Positions 1 through 8,363 of a DNA stretch of 24,238 bases are shown piece by piece. The notes below the pieces were generated by a model. It made no database searches. It was not told the origin of the DNA and worked only from the letters and a program-made list of their open reading frames with translations. This DNA comes from Bacillota bacterium (GTDB lineage Bacteria; Bacillota; Clostridia; Lachnospirales; Lachnospiraceae): positions 1 through 24,238 of the forward strand of contig JAEZJW010000218.1 of NCBI GenBank assembly GCA_023415595.1, given 5' to 3'. Position 1 is the first letter of the stretch, and each line of letters begins with the position of its first letter. Both the position numbers and the translations under genes were made by a program.

Positions 1-314
1 GTATAACCCATACCATGTCTGCATTCGTAGCGCTCCAGATCTTTCTTCGCCGGAGCCCAACCGGGTGACCAGACATCCCCGCCGTCGTTGATATAATAAT
101 AACGTCCGCCGCCTAAATCGAGGGGAACATTATTATACCTGAAACGGGTAATCCTTCGAAGCTTTGCATCCTTATAAAAGCTATAGCCCCCGGCAGTATT
201 GGATATTAAAGAAAAATACTCCTGGGAACCTAAATAGTTAATCCAAGGATACGGTGTCTTAGGAGTAGTGATCACATACTCCTTCTTTGAGTCATCAAAA
301 TAGCCGTATTGCAT
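1..314 (-). CDS. Cellobiose phosphorylase-like GH94 enzyme, N-terminal fragment
   Basis: The reverse strand reads from ATG at 314 off the window edge and gives about 104 residues beginning MQYGYFDDSKKEYVITTP. It contains TPYPWINYLGS, SNTAGGYSFYKDAKLRR and RYYYINDGGDVWSPGW, the usual opening of cytosolic GH94 phosphorylases (cellobiose or cellodextrin phosphorylase), which split beta-1,4-glucosides with phosphate to give glucose 1-phosphate. The start is firm because AAGGAGG lies a few bases upstream. The catalytic (alpha/alpha)6 barrel lies outside the window, so cellobiose cannot be told from cellodextrin, laminaribiose or chitobiose specificity. The gene is divergent from the membrane protein at 577 and has its own promoter around 355-383. 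The family call is confident; the exact substrate is inference. Confidence 0.85.
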   Translation of the reverse strand, partial: MQYGYFDDSKKEYVITTPKTPYPWINYLGSQEYFSLISNTAGGYSFYKDAKLRRITRFRYNNVPLDLGGGRYYYINDGGDVWSPGWAPAKKDLERYECRHGMGY

Positions 315-354
315 GAAAAAACCTCCTTAATTATAAATACTCTCCAACATTTCC

Positions 355-383
355 ATTATATATGGTCCAAGGTATAAGCGCAA
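355..383 (-). promoter_or_regulatory. Promoter for the GH94 gene
   Basis: On the minus strand a perfect -10 TATAAT (355-360) lies 17 bp from a weak -35 TTGCGC (378-383). It is about 40 bp upstream of the GH94 start codon. The -35 matches only three of six consensus bases, so an activator may be needed; that is inference. Confidence 0.5.
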
Positions 384-441
384 ACAAATTATTAAGGAAT
401 GTTAAAAAAAATTAGAATCAGTGTAGATATCTTACTTCCAG

Positions 442-470
442 TTGACATTTGTAAAAATTTTAAATATACT
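442..470 (+). promoter_or_regulatory. Sigma-A type promoter for the 577 gene
   Basis: TTGACA (442-447), a 17-bp spacer and TATACT (465-470) form a near-consensus vegetative promoter. Transcription would start near 477, giving a 5' leader of about 100 nt before the start codon at 577. No riboswitch or attenuator structure is evident in that leader. Confidence 0.75.
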
Positions 471-576
471 ATGGGTAGAATTTTGTAAGTGAATCGACTG
501 GCAAGCCTATGAAAATACCAGTTTTTTTCATTGTAAATTATTTTTCATTTGTATCAGAATGATAGGGGGAAATAAA

Positions 577-2514
577 ATGGACGACATGAACAACAACCAA
601 GGAAATCCTGGCCAGAATCCATCTCAGGATCCTAACCAAATGCCCGGACAGCAGTATCCTAACCAGTTCCAGAATCAGAACTCCGGACAGTTTCAGGGCC
701 AGTTCCAGAACCAGGGACAAAATTATAACCCGTATACAGGTCAACCGTATGCCCAAAATCAGGGTTCCGTAAATCCGGAAACCGGAAACACTTATTGGGA
801 AAACCAGAATGCAGCTCAGTATCCTAACCAGGCATATGCAGGCCAGCAGAATGGTCCCACACAGGAAACACCCGCACAGTTCTATCAGAATTATCAGCAG
901 CAGATGGGTGGTAATTCCTATACCATTCCTCAGCCCCAGATGCAGCCTCAGATGCAGCAGCCGAAGAAGAAACCCAGGAAGAAGCTCGTTGCTTCCCTAA
1001 TTACAATCGTTCTGGTTCTTGCCATCGGAGGAACAGCCTTTGCTTTTAAGGATAAGATCCTGGATGCTCTCTCCTTCGGAAGTAAGAATCCGGCAGAATA
1101 TTATGCATCTGTTGAGCAGGACGCTCTGAATGCTTCCGTTGATAAAATGCTGAAAAGCTATGAAAGCTTTGATCCCAGCGAGAAAACAGCATATAAGGTC
1201 ACCGCAGATCTTACTTATGATAAAGCAACCCTGGATTCCATGCTGTCAGGCTATCTTGGAATGACGATCGAGGATCTCGAGAGCCAAATTGGAATTTCGC
1301 TTGACAGTATCGGTGCCGACATGACAGTTGCAATCGAGGACTCTAAGGTTTATGATGAGATGCTTCTGAAGCTGAATAATGTTGATATTATCACTGTGGA
1401 AGTTCTTCTCGATACCATCAAGCAGGAAATGCTGATGCGTTTACCTGAGCTCAGTCCTGCTTATATAAGAGAGTCACTCGTTATGTCCGATTACGGGATG
1501 GATAGCTCTTATGGTGTCTTAGGAGCTGAATTCGATCAGTTAAAGGATATTAAGCCGGAAGACATCGCAGATTTCACGAAGCGGTATGTGAAAGTTATCA
1601 CCGACAACATGAAGAATGTTGAGCTTACCAAGGGTGAGGAATTCGAGATTGGCGATACCTCCGAGAAGTGTAATCTTCTGACAGTAACCATCGACGAAGA
1701 TACTATGGAAGATATTCTGAAAGCAGTTATTGAAGAAGCAAAGGATGACAAATTTATCATTGATCTTCTTCCGATGTTCCAGTTATCCGAAGATCAATAT
1801 GTTGACGCATTAGAAACAGCCTCCGAGGAGCTTGAGAGCAGTTTCTCCGGTTCCATGGATGGCGAAATAGTAATGGAGGTTTACGTAAATAATGATGACA
1901 AGATCATCGGTCGTAACATCGAAGTAATCTCCGACGGAGCTTCCCAGGGCGTTCTAAGCTATGGTATTGCAACCAAGGGCAAGGATAGCGAATTTGAATT
2001 CTATATTGAAGATTCATCAGAAACCAAATTAGTAGAGGTTACCGGAAGCCATACCAAGGAGAAAGATGCTTATACCGGTGAAGCAGAGATCACAGTCTAT
2101 GGCGAAGATTTCGGAATGGGTTCCATGAGCTTTAATATAGAATACGAAGATCTCCGTACCGAGGTCAAGGACAATAAGGTTTATAACTACGGTAAGATTA
2201 CCTTATCCTCCATGGTACTCATGGGAGCGGAATTCAGCCTTGAATATGATGTGGTTGACGGTATTCAGCATTCTAAACTCTCTGTTGGCATGGGAGGTAG
2301 TTCCATCGTTGGATTGGATATTACAGCTGAGCAGCTGAAGGACTTTGAGATCCCTGAGGTTGACAGCTCCGCACAGATCTTCGATGCCTACGATACCACA
2401 GGTTATGAGGCAACCATGAATATCGAGCAGTTCATCAGTGATCTGTCCAGCAAACTGGGTGTGGACCTGAATTCCATCATAGAAAGCTTAATGTACTCCG
2501 GTTACGGCTATTAA
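577..2514 (+). CDS. Single-pass membrane protein with Q/N/P-rich N-terminal tail and large ectodomain
   Basis: I do not recognise a named family. Residues 1 to about 128 are low complexity, dominated by Gln, Asn, Pro, Gly and Tyr with repeated PNQ, QNQ and GQ units. A basic patch (KKKPRKK) and one hydrophobic helix follow at about 137-157, then an acidic, soluble, almost Cys-free domain of roughly 480 residues. By the positive-inside rule the Q/N-rich tail is cytoplasmic and the large domain faces outward; this is inference. The ATG at 577 is preferred over an in-frame ATG at 559 because AGGGGGA (564-570) sits 6 nt upstream of it, giving 645 aa. A strong promoter lies at 442-470 and a hairpin at 2558-2600. 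Proline-rich cytosolic tails of this kind are common in clostridial membrane proteins; the function here is unknown. Confidence 0.85.
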   Translation: MDDMNNNQGNPGQNPSQDPNQMPGQQYPNQFQNQNSGQFQGQFQNQGQNYNPYTGQPYAQNQGSVNPETGNTYWENQNAAQYPNQAYAGQQNGPTQETPAQFYQNYQQQMGGNSYTIPQPQMQPQMQQPKKKPRKKLVASLITIVLVLAIGGTAFAFKDKILDALSFGSKNPAEYYASVEQDALNASVDKMLKSYESFDPSEKTAYKVTADLTYDKATLDSMLSGYLGMTIEDLESQIGISLDSIGADMTVAIEDSKVYDEMLLKLNNVDIITVEVLLDTIKQEMLMRLPELSPAYIRESLVMSDYGMDSSYGVLGAEFDQLKDIKPEDIADFTKRYVKVITDNMKNVELTKGEEFEIGDTSEKCNLLTVTIDEDTMEDILKAVIEEAKDDKFIIDLLPMFQLSEDQYVDALETASEELESSFSGSMDGEIVMEVYVNNDDKIIGRNIEVISDGASQGVLSYGIATKGKDSEFEFYIEDSSETKLVEVTGSHTKEKDAYTGEAEITVYGEDFGMGSMSFNIEYEDLRTEVKDNKVYNYGKITLSSMVLMGAEFSLEYDVVDGIQHSKLSVGMGGSSIVGLDITAEQLKDFEIPEVDSSAQIFDAYDTTGYEATMNIEQFISDLSSKLGVDLNSIIESLMYSGYGY

Positions 2515-2557
2515 TTTCAAAACTCGAATTAATATATAACCAATAAAGATCAAACTA

Positions 2558-2600
2558 AGGAGCTGTCCCGGTGGTTGAAAAACCGCTTGTGACAGCTCCT
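2558..2600 (+). terminator. Strong hairpin downstream of the 577 gene
   Basis: AGGAGCTGTC (2558-2567) pairs perfectly with GACAGCTCCT (2591-2600), and an inner stem GTGGTT/AACCGC closes on a GAAA tetraloop. It lies 44 bases after the stop codon. There is no U-tract after the stem (ATCTGATATA), so it may be a terminator of weak type or an mRNA-stabilising structure. Confidence 0.55.
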
Positions 2601-2828
2601 ATCTGATATATAGCGAATGAACGCCTGCCAGCTTAAATTCTTAATTTACAAAAATAAAGAATTCTTATCATCCTGTCATTCTTAATAGTTCAAAAAATCT
2701 TACCTATCACATTCTTTGAAAGACAAAAATAAGTATACTTGTTTTATATACAAGAAAAGAAGAAATCTCGCCATACAGACACTCTAAATAATTCAAACTA
2801 AGAATTCTTACTTAGCATTCTTTCATAT

Positions 2829-3278
2829 ATTAAAGAAAAACAGGGCGCCCTCATAAAAACTTGAAGGTTTATCACCTCAATTACTAGAATGAATGGTGTG
2901 TGATTATCAACATTACAGAGAGACCGTTTACCGCCATCATATAAAACAGGCTGTTGCTTAATAAAGTTTATAGATGACGGAAGCCCCTTATCCTTCCCAT
3001 AATGCACCGTTTGAGGAACAGATCAAAGATTATGTATGCCATAAGCGAACATTTATGTGCGATAATGGCATACATAATCAAGAAATGTAACTCAATCGGT
3101 GTGTGAGGGATGATAAGGGGCTTTCGCCATCCCTACAAAGTAAATGCAACAGCCTCTTTGCATCCAAAGTGGAAACGTGTCTCTGTGTGATGATAATCAT
3201 ACACCATTCCTGTATCCGTAACAGGTGATAAACCTCATAGACCAAAATGGGCGCCCTCCCATTTTCTTTATTTTTATT
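2829..3278. repeat. Long imperfect palindrome, possible foldback/MITE-like element or structured RNA
   Basis: The stretch from 2515 to 3394 has no credible gene; most of it is this inverted repeat, centred near 3053. Matching arm segments, from outside in, are: GGGCGCCC at 2843-2850 and 3249-3256; AGGTTTATCACCT (2865-2877) with its complement at 3223-3235; GAATGGTGTGTGATTATCA (2891-2909) with 3191-3209, one G-U; GGCTGTTGC (2949-2957) with 3146-3154; AAGCCCCTTATC (2981-2992) with 3112-3123; and GATTATGTATGCCAT (3028-3042) with 3065-3079, closing on a small loop. The outer edges share AAAGAAAA-type sequence. No transposase is encoded. It may be a non-autonomous repeat or an RNA; neither can be decided from one copy. 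Confidence 0.75.
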
Positions 3279-3394
3279 TTATAAGAATTTTCTTTTTTTA
3301 TCGTATCCATTGTGATAAACTATGAATAGTGACCGGAAGGACCGGTAATTTTTGTTACAGTACAATATGCTGAAAGCGCGTTTATGGAGGAACT

Positions 3395-4099
3395 ATGCCA
3401 AAACAAACCAGACTTAACGATAGTGCGGAGATTTACCAGCAGAGAACAAAACAGACTGAGAAAGATAAACTCAGGGATATGACTTTTAAAGAGAAGTTAT
3501 CGTATCTTTGGGAGTACTACAAGCTGCATGCCCTGTTCACTATATTAGCTATTGCAGTGATTGCCTATGCTGTCTATGAAATTGTCACACCTGATATAGA
3601 AACCAAGCTTTATGTTGCTATTGTCGACAACCCTGTAGAACCTGAAGTCCTGGAGGATTATCAGGCAAGGTTTGCCGAATATCTGCAGATCGATCCGAAA
3701 CGGGAGGAGGTTCATCTTAATCCTCAGTTTTATTTCAATACAGACAGTGATTATGCGACGAATATGAGACAGGTTCTGGTTACCTATGTAGCTGCTCAGG
3801 ATGTGGACATTATTATAGCGCCGAAATCAGAATTCGAGTCCTATTCTTATTACGGATATATGTATTCCCTCTCGGACCTGCTTCCGACTGATTTATACAG
3901 TAAACTGTCAGAGTACTTTTATATCGGAACACAGGAGGATAATCCTGAGGAGAAGGTATATGGCCTTTATTTGGACCAGGCAGCTTTATTTAAGGACAAT
4001 GAGAGAATATCTGCAGATAATCCTTATATCCTGGGTGTGATCGGGAACGCTAGGCGGACCGAGAACTCTGTAGAATTCATACGATATCTGTTCCGCTAG
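3395..4099 (+). CDS. Small single-pass membrane protein of unknown function
   Basis: The product is a 234-residue protein: a charged cytoplasmic N-terminus (1 to about 43), one transmembrane helix at about 46-66 (LFTILAIAVIAYAVYEIV), then an extracellular domain of about 165 residues rich in Tyr and Asp. The preceding LSYLWEYYKLH is typical of a group of uncharacterised clostridial membrane proteins that I recognise only by look. The ectodomain contains YVAAQDVDIIIAP and SLSDLLP, reminiscent of parts of solute-binding proteins, but I would not assign that role. GGAGG lies 7 nt before the ATG. It is convergent with asd, now 7 kb away because of the mobile element. The terminator that probably ended this gene appears to have been split by that insertion. 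Confidence 0.8.
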   Translation: MPKQTRLNDSAEIYQQRTKQTEKDKLRDMTFKEKLSYLWEYYKLHALFTILAIAVIAYAVYEIVTPDIETKLYVAIVDNPVEPEVLEDYQARFAEYLQIDPKREEVHLNPQFYFNTDSDYATNMRQVLVTYVAAQDVDIIIAPKSEFESYSYYGYMYSLSDLLPTDLYSKLSEYFYIGTQEDNPEEKVYGLYLDQAALFKDNERISADNPYILGVIGNARRTENSVEFIRYLFR

Positions 4100-4116
4100 A
4101 TTATTATTAAAAGAAT

Positions 4117-4145
4117 AAAAAACGGGCCGAAGTTATTACAGGTAA
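4117..4145. other. Left host half-site flanking the mobile element (split terminator arm)
   Basis: AAAAAACGGG (4117-4126) and ATTACAGGTAA (4135-4145) are exact reverse complements of CCCGTTTTTT (11108-11117) and TTACCTGTAAT (11088-11098), almost 7 kb away on the far side of the element. Joined, they would make an A-tract/stem/loop/stem/T-tract, the shape of a bidirectional terminator between the convergent genes at 3395 and 11193. The alternative is that these are outer terminal inverted repeats of the element. An 8 versus 9 base mismatched bulge separates the two paired blocks. Confidence 0.55.
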
Positions 4146-4151
4146 AAAACT

Positions 4152-4172
4152 ATACCAAAACTTTATAATTTA
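4152..4172 (+). repeat. Left terminal inverted repeat
   Basis: These 21 bases are the reverse complement of 10998-11018 except for one position; the 16-bp core ATACCAAAACTTTATA is exact. The repeat adjoins a GGTA-N8-TACC arrangement (4141-4156), which looks like paired recombinase arms flanking a crossover region. Confidence 0.65.
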
Positions 4173-4178
4173 ACTACT

Positions 4179-4217
4179 AATACAGTCTTTATATTAATTA
4201 AAGACTGTATTTTTTTA
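4179..4217 (+). terminator. Rho-independent terminator inside the left end
   Basis: AATACAGTCTTTA (4179-4191) pairs perfectly with TAAAGACTGTATT (4199-4211) around a 7-nt loop and runs into TTTTT. It lies between the left inverted repeat and the recombinase promoter. It would stop transcription entering from the host gene at 3395. Confidence 0.85.
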
Positions 4218-4246
4218 TTGACTCACTTAATTATTATAGGTAGAGT
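4218..4246 (+). promoter_or_regulatory. Promoter for the recombinase operon, with overlapping palindrome
   Basis: TTGACT (4218-4223), a 17-bp spacer and TAGAGT (4241-4246) form a plausible promoter directly after the terminator T-tract. The palindrome AGTATATACT (4244-4253), flanked by GGTA (4239-4242) and TACC (4257-4260), overlaps the -10. The GGTA/TACC arms echo the element ends, so binding by a recombinase could repress this promoter; that is inference. Confidence 0.55.
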
Positions 4247-4297
4247 ATATACTATATACCTATATTTTCTATTAATACTATAAATAGAGGGCGAATA

Positions 4298-5785
4298 ATG
4301 AAACACGTAAAGGTATTAACGAAAACATTCAGAGACAACACTGGTAGAGGCATCGAACAATACTCCATCCTTATTGAGCACAATGGAGAAACCAGTCTCT
4401 TGCATCCACTGCATGAGTATCAGCTAAAAAATCATGTAATGAGTAGGTCATGGCACGACAAACTTATACAGGCAGTTGAATTGATGCTTGATTACATGGA
4501 CGCAAATCAAAGCTACTTTTCATCCCCCAAAGACTTCTTTGAGTCCTTTGCAGAGTCCATCCATTCAGGCACAATTAATGAAGAAGGATATGACTCAAGC
4601 GGTCTGTATTGGTTGCCAAAAAGAACCGATACGGCATCTACTCTCCTCTATGTATTAAGCCAATTCTCTGACTGGATGGTAAATAACTATGGTTCAAAGC
4701 CACTTAATCCATGGAGAGAGGCTACCAGTTATGAAGAAAGATTAAACTGGATGGCTCTAAACAATAAGAGCATTAAATCATTCTTAGGACATTTGGATAG
4801 TTCTTTGAAGATGTCAGAGACCGCAAAAAATGCCCGAAATGTCATGCTACGAAGAACCCCTTCGGGATATAAAGGTGAAGTGAAAGCATTCTCCGAAGAT
4901 AAGATAAACGAACTGCTTTGGGAAGGGTTTAAAATAACCAACAAGAAGAATGACTTGAGTTTTCTTGAAAGCTATAATTGGCGAGATATTGCCATAACTA
5001 TTTTGATGCATGGTGGTGGCATACGTCATAGCGAGGCATATCACATCTGGGTTCACGATGTAATGCCAGACCCTTATGACCCAGAACTCGCTCTTGTACG
5101 AATTTATCACCCGATTGATGGTGTTGCACCTAAAGATTTCAAGAACCCGTCAAATGGGCGTTATATAACAAACCGAGAGGCTTATTTAGGTATAAAATAT
5201 CACATGCTACCTAGAAACAAATATGCAGACAAAAGACGGTATGCTGGATGGAAAAATCCAAAGATGACTGATGTACAACAAAACTATATGCAGGTTCATT
5301 GGTTTCCAAGACAATGGGGATACCTATTCATGCAAGTTTGGAAGATGTACATGGCTCAAAGAATACATGAAAAGATACCTGATACGCACCCGTTTTTGTT
5401 TGTGTCCTTTAAGGGTAAGTATAAAGGCGACATGTACAGCATGCAATCATTTAGGGAGTCTCACGCCAAAGCAGTAGAAAAAATCGGTCTTGCAGTTGGC
5501 AAGATGCACGGCACTACTGAGCACGGACATAGGCATGCATATGGGCAACGTGGTAGTATTGCCAAGCTAGATCGCAAAGTTATTCAAGCAGGTATGCACC
5601 ACAAGTCTGACGAGTCGCAGGATGTTTATACGGAACCAACGATAGATAGAGTGACAAGAGAACTCGCTATAGCAAGCGAGGTTTTAGACAACGGAACGAA
5701 ACCACCTATGAAGGTGGATATGGATGCGTGGCTAAATCAAGAAAGAAAATTACAGAAAGCATGGATTCAAAGGAGAAAAAAATAA
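4298..5785 (+). CDS. Tyrosine recombinase, first protein of the trio (GmtY-like)
   Basis: This 495-residue site-specific recombinase shows the catalytic set of the tyrosine recombinase/integrase fold in its C-terminal half: box I Arg243 in GGGIRHSEAYHI, box II H409-G-H-R412 in TEHGHRHAYG, His435, and the presumed nucleophile Tyr444 in SQDVYTEPT, nine residues after that His as in phage integrases. The N-terminal ~200 residues (including FLGHLDSSLKMSETAKNAR) are the likely core-binding region. It is the first gene of a tight operon: the next gene's ATG follows the stop codon directly. A weak AGAGGG site precedes the start. Tn554 TnpA is a shorter alternative relative. The recombinase call is strong; the GmtY assignment rests on gene order and size. 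Confidence 0.88.
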   Translation: MKHVKVLTKTFRDNTGRGIEQYSILIEHNGETSLLHPLHEYQLKNHVMSRSWHDKLIQAVELMLDYMDANQSYFSSPKDFFESFAESIHSGTINEEGYDSSGLYWLPKRTDTASTLLYVLSQFSDWMVNNYGSKPLNPWREATSYEERLNWMALNNKSIKSFLGHLDSSLKMSETAKNARNVMLRRTPSGYKGEVKAFSEDKINELLWEGFKITNKKNDLSFLESYNWRDIAITILMHGGGIRHSEAYHIWVHDVMPDPYDPELALVRIYHPIDGVAPKDFKNPSNGRYITNREAYLGIKYHMLPRNKYADKRRYAGWKNPKMTDVQQNYMQVHWFPRQWGYLFMQVWKMYMAQRIHEKIPDTHPFLFVSFKGKYKGDMYSMQSFRESHAKAVEKIGLAVGKMHGTTEHGHRHAYGQRGSIAKLDRKVIQAGMHHKSDESQDVYTEPTIDRVTRELAIASEVLDNGTKPPMKVDMDAWLNQERKLQKAWIQRRKK

Positions 5786-8335
5786 ATGGGGAGCAAAGGC
5801 ATAAAAAAAATAGGGCAAACCAAAGATATTACATTTAGCTGGGTTACAGAAATAGATCCAGAACTCGAACAATGGCGTTCACTAGCCGAAGAATGGTTGG
5901 TTACTATCTTGAGAGCAAAAGGTAAAGCCATGGAAGCTATTGGCAAGTTTTTAAATGACTATATACATAAACAGAACTTATTAAAAGTTCCTTCTGAATT
6001 CTTAAGTAGAAGTTATTCTGCAATCTCTTTTTACAATTCATGCTATAGTCATAGGAAATCAATGAGACATGTGTGCGAGGATATGAGACATGTGGAAAGC
6101 TTCTTGAATTGGGTTCTTGAAAACTACTTTTCAGTTGAAGATGACATGGGGAACAAGATTGTACCGATAGAATATCATAATCCAATTTCAGCAGATATTC
6201 CCGATAGACCTCGGAGTAGTGGTTTAACAGAATCAGATAAGAACACTCTCCCATACCGATATATTATGCAACTACGCAGAATGTTGGTTCCTGCTGAAGC
6301 ACATCATTTTGAGGACTTATCTTGGGCTATAAAAGCATTTGACGAAGTATATAATGGTGGCGGAGATTGGTTTATTGTGAATTTATCACTTATTAATGAA
6401 AACGATCCAGATTGTGTTTGGCGTGAAAGAACAACAACAAAGTACGAACAAAATATTAAGGGACTCCCTGAAATTATCTATGAGTTGTGGTCGCCTGTTC
6501 GAACAGTAGCTTTATACACCAAGTTATTATTACCTCTCAGGACTTATCAGGTCAGAATGCTCGACAGCGGAGAAGCCGACACATATAGATATATACAACC
6601 TCTGCGGCAGGAGGCTGGTCATTGGACAGTAAATACTGGTTCCATCAAAGAAGGTACAGAAAAGCACCCAGTAAGACGTGGAGTCTTCCGTAAGTTCTTT
6701 GACCCTGTAACAAAGCTTGAAATGACAGGATTTTATATCAATACGAACAAAACTGCTGATATTGATAAAGAAGAATATGCTAAAGGATATGAGGTTCCAT
6801 GGCAGTACGAGGAAGCACTGTATTGGTTGTCAAAACTTCGTGATTGGCAAGAGAAATACAACCCCATTGACAGTCCAACCCCTTGGACTGAGTTAGAAAA
6901 GAATCACCTCGGTGGTATTAAAGATATAAATATTTTACGACAAATGGGTATGTCTACATTCCTTTTTCGAGACCCGAATTATGAGTTGAAGGAAGATAAA
7001 TCAAAGCCTATCAGACAATTGGGCTTAGAACCTTTATGGCACAAGCTTTTAAGTGAATTAGAAAAAGAATTGCAAGCATCTAACGATACGGATGATGCAG
7101 TTCAACTGAAATTCGTCAAAAATAAGCAAACTACTTTATATCCACTCCATTCACTAAGAGTTTCCTTGATAACAGCCTACGCCCTTGAAGGTGGCGTTCC
7201 TATGCCTATTCTAAGTAAGTGTATTGCTGGTCATGCCCGTCTAGTCATGACACTTTACTATACAAAAGCAGGAATTACATATGTATCAGAGAAAATGAAT
7301 GAGGCAGAAAAAAAGTTAGTTGAAAAGGAACAGGATTCATATGCACGCTGGCTAAAGGATGCAACCTACAAGCAATTGGAAGCGTACAGTGCCAGTAATG
7401 ACCCCTCCTCTATACAGGCTGTATTAAGTGCTCAACAATCCGGGGCAAGTTTCATCAAAGATGATAAGGGTATTTGTCCCAAAGCGTGTTTAGGTTGTGA
7501 TACGGGATATATTCAGACCAATGATGATACAGGAAGACAAACTATACAGCCAGTACCAGGCTATCCCGAACAAAACTGTGTTCGGTGTCGTTGGTTCATA
7601 ACAGGACCTGCTTTTCTACCGGGATTGGTCCATCACTTTAATGTCATTGGTTACAATATCACAGAGACGGCAGAACGTTTGATGCGATTCGAAAGAGATA
7701 TCGAACAGCTTGAAAACATGAGGTTTGAAAAGGAACAGAATGGGTGCATATTCCAAGAAAACGAAAAGTTGTCAAAACTTGAGAAGTTTCATCAACAAGA
7801 GATTCAGAAGAATGATAAGTTAGCAAATGATTATAATGCCACTCTAAGGCTCATTGACCGATGTGTTGCAGTAACTAAAAAACCGCCCAAGGATAATGAA
7901 ATTCAGCTTGTTGCTGTAGGTCAAATGGACGACATACAGTTCGCATTATCCGATGAACCTAATAAGGTTTACCAGTTGCAAACTCTTTGTAACGGTGCGG
8001 AGATATTTCCCGAGACCGACGCAAGCAAGGCTGTGCTTCAAAGGAGTCAAATCATTGACCTGACCCTTGCTATGAATAAACAAAAACCTGTATTGTTCAC
8101 ACTTACACCAGAAGAACAGTTGATTGCAGGAAATGCATGGATGCGATTATTGATTAATCGTGCAGGTAGTCTTAAGGATGCTGTTCCTTATCTGGAAGGT
8201 AGAAAGAAACTTGCCGAAATCGGATTAGAAAGAGATTTCGACGATGCTCTTGAGTTGGCCGGGGAAAGTGTAAGTCTTTTAACAAATAATAACTGGACAC
8301 GCCCCCAGCAACTTATTACAACCGCCAAAAACTGA
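5786..8335 (+). CDS. Large tyrosine recombinase with Cys-rich module, second protein of the trio (GmtZ-like)
   Basis: This is an 849-residue integrase-like protein. Arg252 (LLLPLRTYQVRML) fits box I. H455-S-L-R458 is box II, followed by His483 (IAGHARLVMTLYY) and Tyr491/Tyr492, with Tyr492 at the expected nine-residue spacing. After the catalytic domain comes a zinc-ribbon-like cluster: Cys564, Cys568 and Cys571 (CPKACLGC), then Cys598 and Cys601 (NCVRCRWFITGPAFLPG), followed by a charged coiled-coil stretch (about 630-690) and a C-terminal region of unknown role. The CVRCR-F-TGPAFL motif is what I recall from GmtZ-type proteins. The ATG follows the upstream stop codon directly, with AAAGGAG (5769-5775) inside the upstream gene, so translation is probably coupled. 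At 849 residues it is much longer than simple integrases or Tn554 TnpB. Confidence 0.86.
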   Translation: MGSKGIKKIGQTKDITFSWVTEIDPELEQWRSLAEEWLVTILRAKGKAMEAIGKFLNDYIHKQNLLKVPSEFLSRSYSAISFYNSCYSHRKSMRHVCEDMRHVESFLNWVLENYFSVEDDMGNKIVPIEYHNPISADIPDRPRSSGLTESDKNTLPYRYIMQLRRMLVPAEAHHFEDLSWAIKAFDEVYNGGGDWFIVNLSLINENDPDCVWRERTTTKYEQNIKGLPEIIYELWSPVRTVALYTKLLLPLRTYQVRMLDSGEADTYRYIQPLRQEAGHWTVNTGSIKEGTEKHPVRRGVFRKFFDPVTKLEMTGFYINTNKTADIDKEEYAKGYEVPWQYEEALYWLSKLRDWQEKYNPIDSPTPWTELEKNHLGGIKDINILRQMGMSTFLFRDPNYELKEDKSKPIRQLGLEPLWHKLLSELEKELQASNDTDDAVQLKFVKNKQTTLYPLHSLRVSLITAYALEGGVPMPILSKCIAGHARLVMTLYYTKAGITYVSEKMNEAEKKLVEKEQDSYARWLKDATYKQLEAYSASNDPSSIQAVLSAQQSGASFIKDDKGICPKACLGCDTGYIQTNDDTGRQTIQPVPGYPEQNCVRCRWFITGPAFLPGLVHHFNVIGYNITETAERLMRFERDIEQLENMRFEKEQNGCIFQENEKLSKLEKFHQQEIQKNDKLANDYNATLRLIDRCVAVTKKPPKDNEIQLVAVGQMDDIQFALSDEPNKVYQLQTLCNGAEIFPETDASKAVLQRSQIIDLTLAMNKQKPVLFTLTPEEQLIAGNAWMRLLINRAGSLKDAVPYLEGRKKLAEIGLERDFDDALELAGESVSLLTNNNWTRPQQLITTAKN

Positions 8336-8363
8336 TAACGAGCCTTTTGCACGCTCTGAATGG

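Noticed and set aside
2657..2810. Direct repeat AAGAATTCTTA at 2657 and 2800 as a target site duplication of the palindrome
   Set aside because: Both copies are on the left of the palindrome, the sequence is itself a short palindrome in AT-rich DNA, and the right side has only a partial match near 3282.
2798..3007. 69-residue open frame on the minus strand inside the palindrome
   Set aside because: It lies wholly in one arm of the inverted repeat, has no convincing ribosome binding site and its composition looks like chance reading of a structured repeat.
3332..3350. Short hairpin ACCGG-AAGGA-CCGGT before the 3395 gene as a terminator or riboswitch
   Set aside because: A 5-bp stem is too weak, and no larger conserved structure surrounds it.
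5937..6254. 105-residue minus-strand frame inside the large recombinase gene
   Set aside because: It is antisense to a clear coding region with intact catalytic motifs and has no recognisable family or ribosome binding site.
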